The notes under the pieces were generated by a model. The model was not told where the DNA came from, did not search any database, and saw only the letters and a list, made by a program, of their open reading frames with translations. Of a DNA stretch of 16,524 bases, positions 15,001 through 16,524 are shown in pieces; positions within the stretch are counted from its first letter, which is position 1, and every line of letters starts with the position of its first letter. The position numbers and the translations under genes were made by a program. This stretch comes from Actinomycetes bacterium (GTDB lineage Bacteria > Planctomycetota > Phycisphaerae > JAACET01): contig DAOVKO010000017.1 of the NCBI GenBank assembly GCA_030631725.1, positions 1 to 16,524 of the forward strand. Reading direction: 5' to 3'.

Positions 15001-15454
15001 GCACATGGTCTCTCGCGGCTATGCCCTGACCCTGCCCGCAAAACCATCCGAGCGGGCCAATGTGCCCAACCGTCGTAACCTTACCCAGCTGTGGGCTGAG
15101 GAGTTGACCCTCATCCATGCCGAGCCCAAAACCGGCAAAACCGCCCAGAAGGATACTAACTTTGCCGACCTGTTGGCCATGGACGAGCTGGAAATCGAAA
15201 GCGTCGAGGCTACCAGCGACGCCGGCGATGCCACCCTAGTCTCCAGCAACGTAAGTATCCAAGGCCACAGAATATTCTACAGCACCAAAACCAACGAGAT
15301 TCTCATCGAAGGTACCCGCACGCAAAAGGCCCGCCTGACCTATAATGATCCCGAAAAAGGCTGGGGCTCGTGGGAAGGCAAAACCATCCGCTATAACACG
15401 GTAACGCGCAAGGTTTATGCTCCGGGCGGCAAGTTCCAAGCCTTTAGCCCTTAG
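12059..15454 (+). CDS. Giant LptC/OstA-like LPS-transport protein (1131 aa)
   Basis: The start chosen is ATG 12059, because the open frame upstream overlaps kdsC. Residues ~8-27 are a single N-terminal TM anchor (LALLGLSFAVVAAVVLIYSR), as in LptC. Residues ~50-150 resemble LptC (REYHIERLILQSEDRASLEDVRFVWHFKDGQTLTLTSQSGQVHIE...LLTGNVRIVFD). Further OstA-like beta segments recur, for example near 395-440, 510-545, 630-690, 880-900, 960-995 and 1060-1131 (VSIQGHRIFYSTKTNEILIEG). They are separated by Pro/Glu/Ser-rich linkers (~234-278 and 310-356). E. coli LptC and LptA are ~190 and ~185 aa, so this is several times larger and may form a long periplasmic bridge; that is inference. It sits directly after kdsC and before a strong terminator. 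An A5G7 run lies at 12725-12736. Confidence 0.8.
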   Translation: MKAALRKLALLGLSFAVVAAVVLIYSRIAGPQGTPSSTPDSPGSNGPSTLEPTIKRIGGRERTLQRGEKVEIYLRGPGGRIQREYHIERLILQSEDRASLEDVRFVWHFKDGQTLTLTSQSGQVHIERGALGSAQPTRGLLTGNVRIVFDASPEDQPKQRPLGQRDADKFIITTPQLDFDIPSCRLSTDQPVQLRGARLDAYGTGLLLRWREISNDIDTLNIKKGGQLTWYPGPQRGPAAPTPPEDQEEQEEQKTQTATQAPLPLEPAKQKTPPKKLDSYLATFHDHVRLTYQDQVVENVDRLEVYFNLDGSDKADSAAEDTQPSPKTPSKPGASEPSVQPGASEHQPAVAELQPPLHLTWTGPMIIVPDEEEDHQRRVQRKFEAKAFGAPVKFSSNDMSGECARLEAEHHSGIVRLFSSPEFPVILNGTDGTEITCKEQIDIDFSDSRVATATLGKGSLKSSGRALSPSSSEPGQDSKPITLSWDGQAELKFLEDTHPLKDRPKSDPTETQSDYYLAEATAQKNVQAVSDKFNASAHYMHIELGPPGSDGTERGQGILLLRAKDNFFSVLSDDNRSISADSMKTHFTRRRSGRGQFPSSIELNGHVLASQPPQQYSKKSPGPSPQDQPKSTLQCQEMDITLIEPDDVTTSSTDSYAAARISHLLARGQVIGRYEPEGADPSNLSAHTLEWDLATKTTTLKGGPARVELEHPKDEQGKEKDEKDWLESEIIEIVEKDRPNGDEGTYYVLSTPGRGKMRTSFAGSEEGAEPAPVGLNWPGSMLFDGLANKASFTGTDDQRVKGAIVHSPACASEFEADQLDLYLRKAKDKSPAQLPSTDKEAKGLPSGQTFFKPMSGRSLEKMVLTGKAGKALVRAVEQAADGSKKILRRVLLTSDVLTYLAGKDNKGLHGQGPGRLLLEDYRRTDTVVSDEKPTSGPLAKTPKPRNPLQLQRVGDGQTAFEWAKSVDYDQDKRKAVLRGEVHMVSRGYALTLPAKPSERANVPNRRNLTQLWAEELTLIHAEPKTGKTAQKDTNFADLLAMDELEIESVEATSDAGDATLVSSNVSIQGHRIFYSTKTNEILIEGTRTQKARLTYNDPEKGWGSWEGKTIRYNTVTRKVYAPGGKFQAFSP

Positions 15455-15509
15455 GATTTGTAAATAGATAAGGTTTCGTTTTTGCTTCGAACATAAGTTC
15501 TCTGTTTAG

Positions 15510-15537
15510 CCCCCAGGTTTATCCTGGGGGTCTCTTT
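15510..15537 (+). terminator. Intrinsic terminator of the kdsC-lptC-like operon
   Basis: CCCCCAGG (15510-15517) and CCTGGGGG (15523-15530) form a perfect 8-bp stem with a TTTAT loop, followed by the T-rich TCTCTTT. It lies 56 nt after the stop codon. The 12-nt left part CCCCAGGTTTAT recurs at 15543-15554. Confidence 0.85.
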
Positions 15538-15567
15538 GATCACCCCAGGTTTATACGGAACACTATC

Positions 15568-16524
<957 letters not shown>

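Overview
The window looks like chromosomal DNA of a Gram-negative, probably Planctomycetota (Phycisphaerae-like) bacterium. This is an inference. The grounds are a large exported HEAT-repeat protein, several orphan signal-peptide proteins of a kind common in that phylum, a kdsC gene followed by a very large LptC/OstA-like protein (so an LPS-type outer membrane), and a moderately GC-rich core. No rRNA, tRNA or CRISPR array was seen, so the taxonomy is not anchored by a marker gene.

Layout. (1) 1-406, minus: 5'-complete but truncated gene for a small exported Trp/Tyr/Arg-rich protein. (2) 407-703: intergenic region with hairpins, a sigma70-like promoter and palindromes. (3) 704-1161, plus: an ArsR-type repressor overlapping a 42-codon Cys/His-rich protein. 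(4) 1230-5696, minus: three unrelated exported or membrane proteins, namely a 722-aa HEAT protein with a degenerate receiver-like insert, a 206-aa anchored protein with six repeats, and a 435-aa zinc-ribbon/5-TM protein. The last two look more AT-rich than the surroundings. (5) 5846-9087, plus: housekeeping genes pgi and proS, separated by a two-hairpin dispersed-repeat element that supplies the stop codon of pgi. (6) 9199-11093, minus: a tightly coupled ABC-type ATPase plus a 213-aa partner that resembles a defence module inserted between core genes. (7) 11464-15530, plus: promoter, kdsC, a giant LptC/OstA-like gene, and a strong intrinsic terminator. (8) 15568-16524, plus: histone-deacetylase-family hydrolase, cut by the window end.

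How the genes fit together. kdsC (KDO production) and the LptC-like protein form a lipopolysaccharide synthesis/export operon. pgi and proS are independent housekeeping genes. ArsR and the Cys-rich small protein form an autoregulated metal/thiol-type pair. The ATPase pair (ATGA stop/start overlap, convergent with proS, divergent from kdsC, different composition) is the best candidate for an accessory system. The giant LptC-like protein is the most unusual core-pathway gene.
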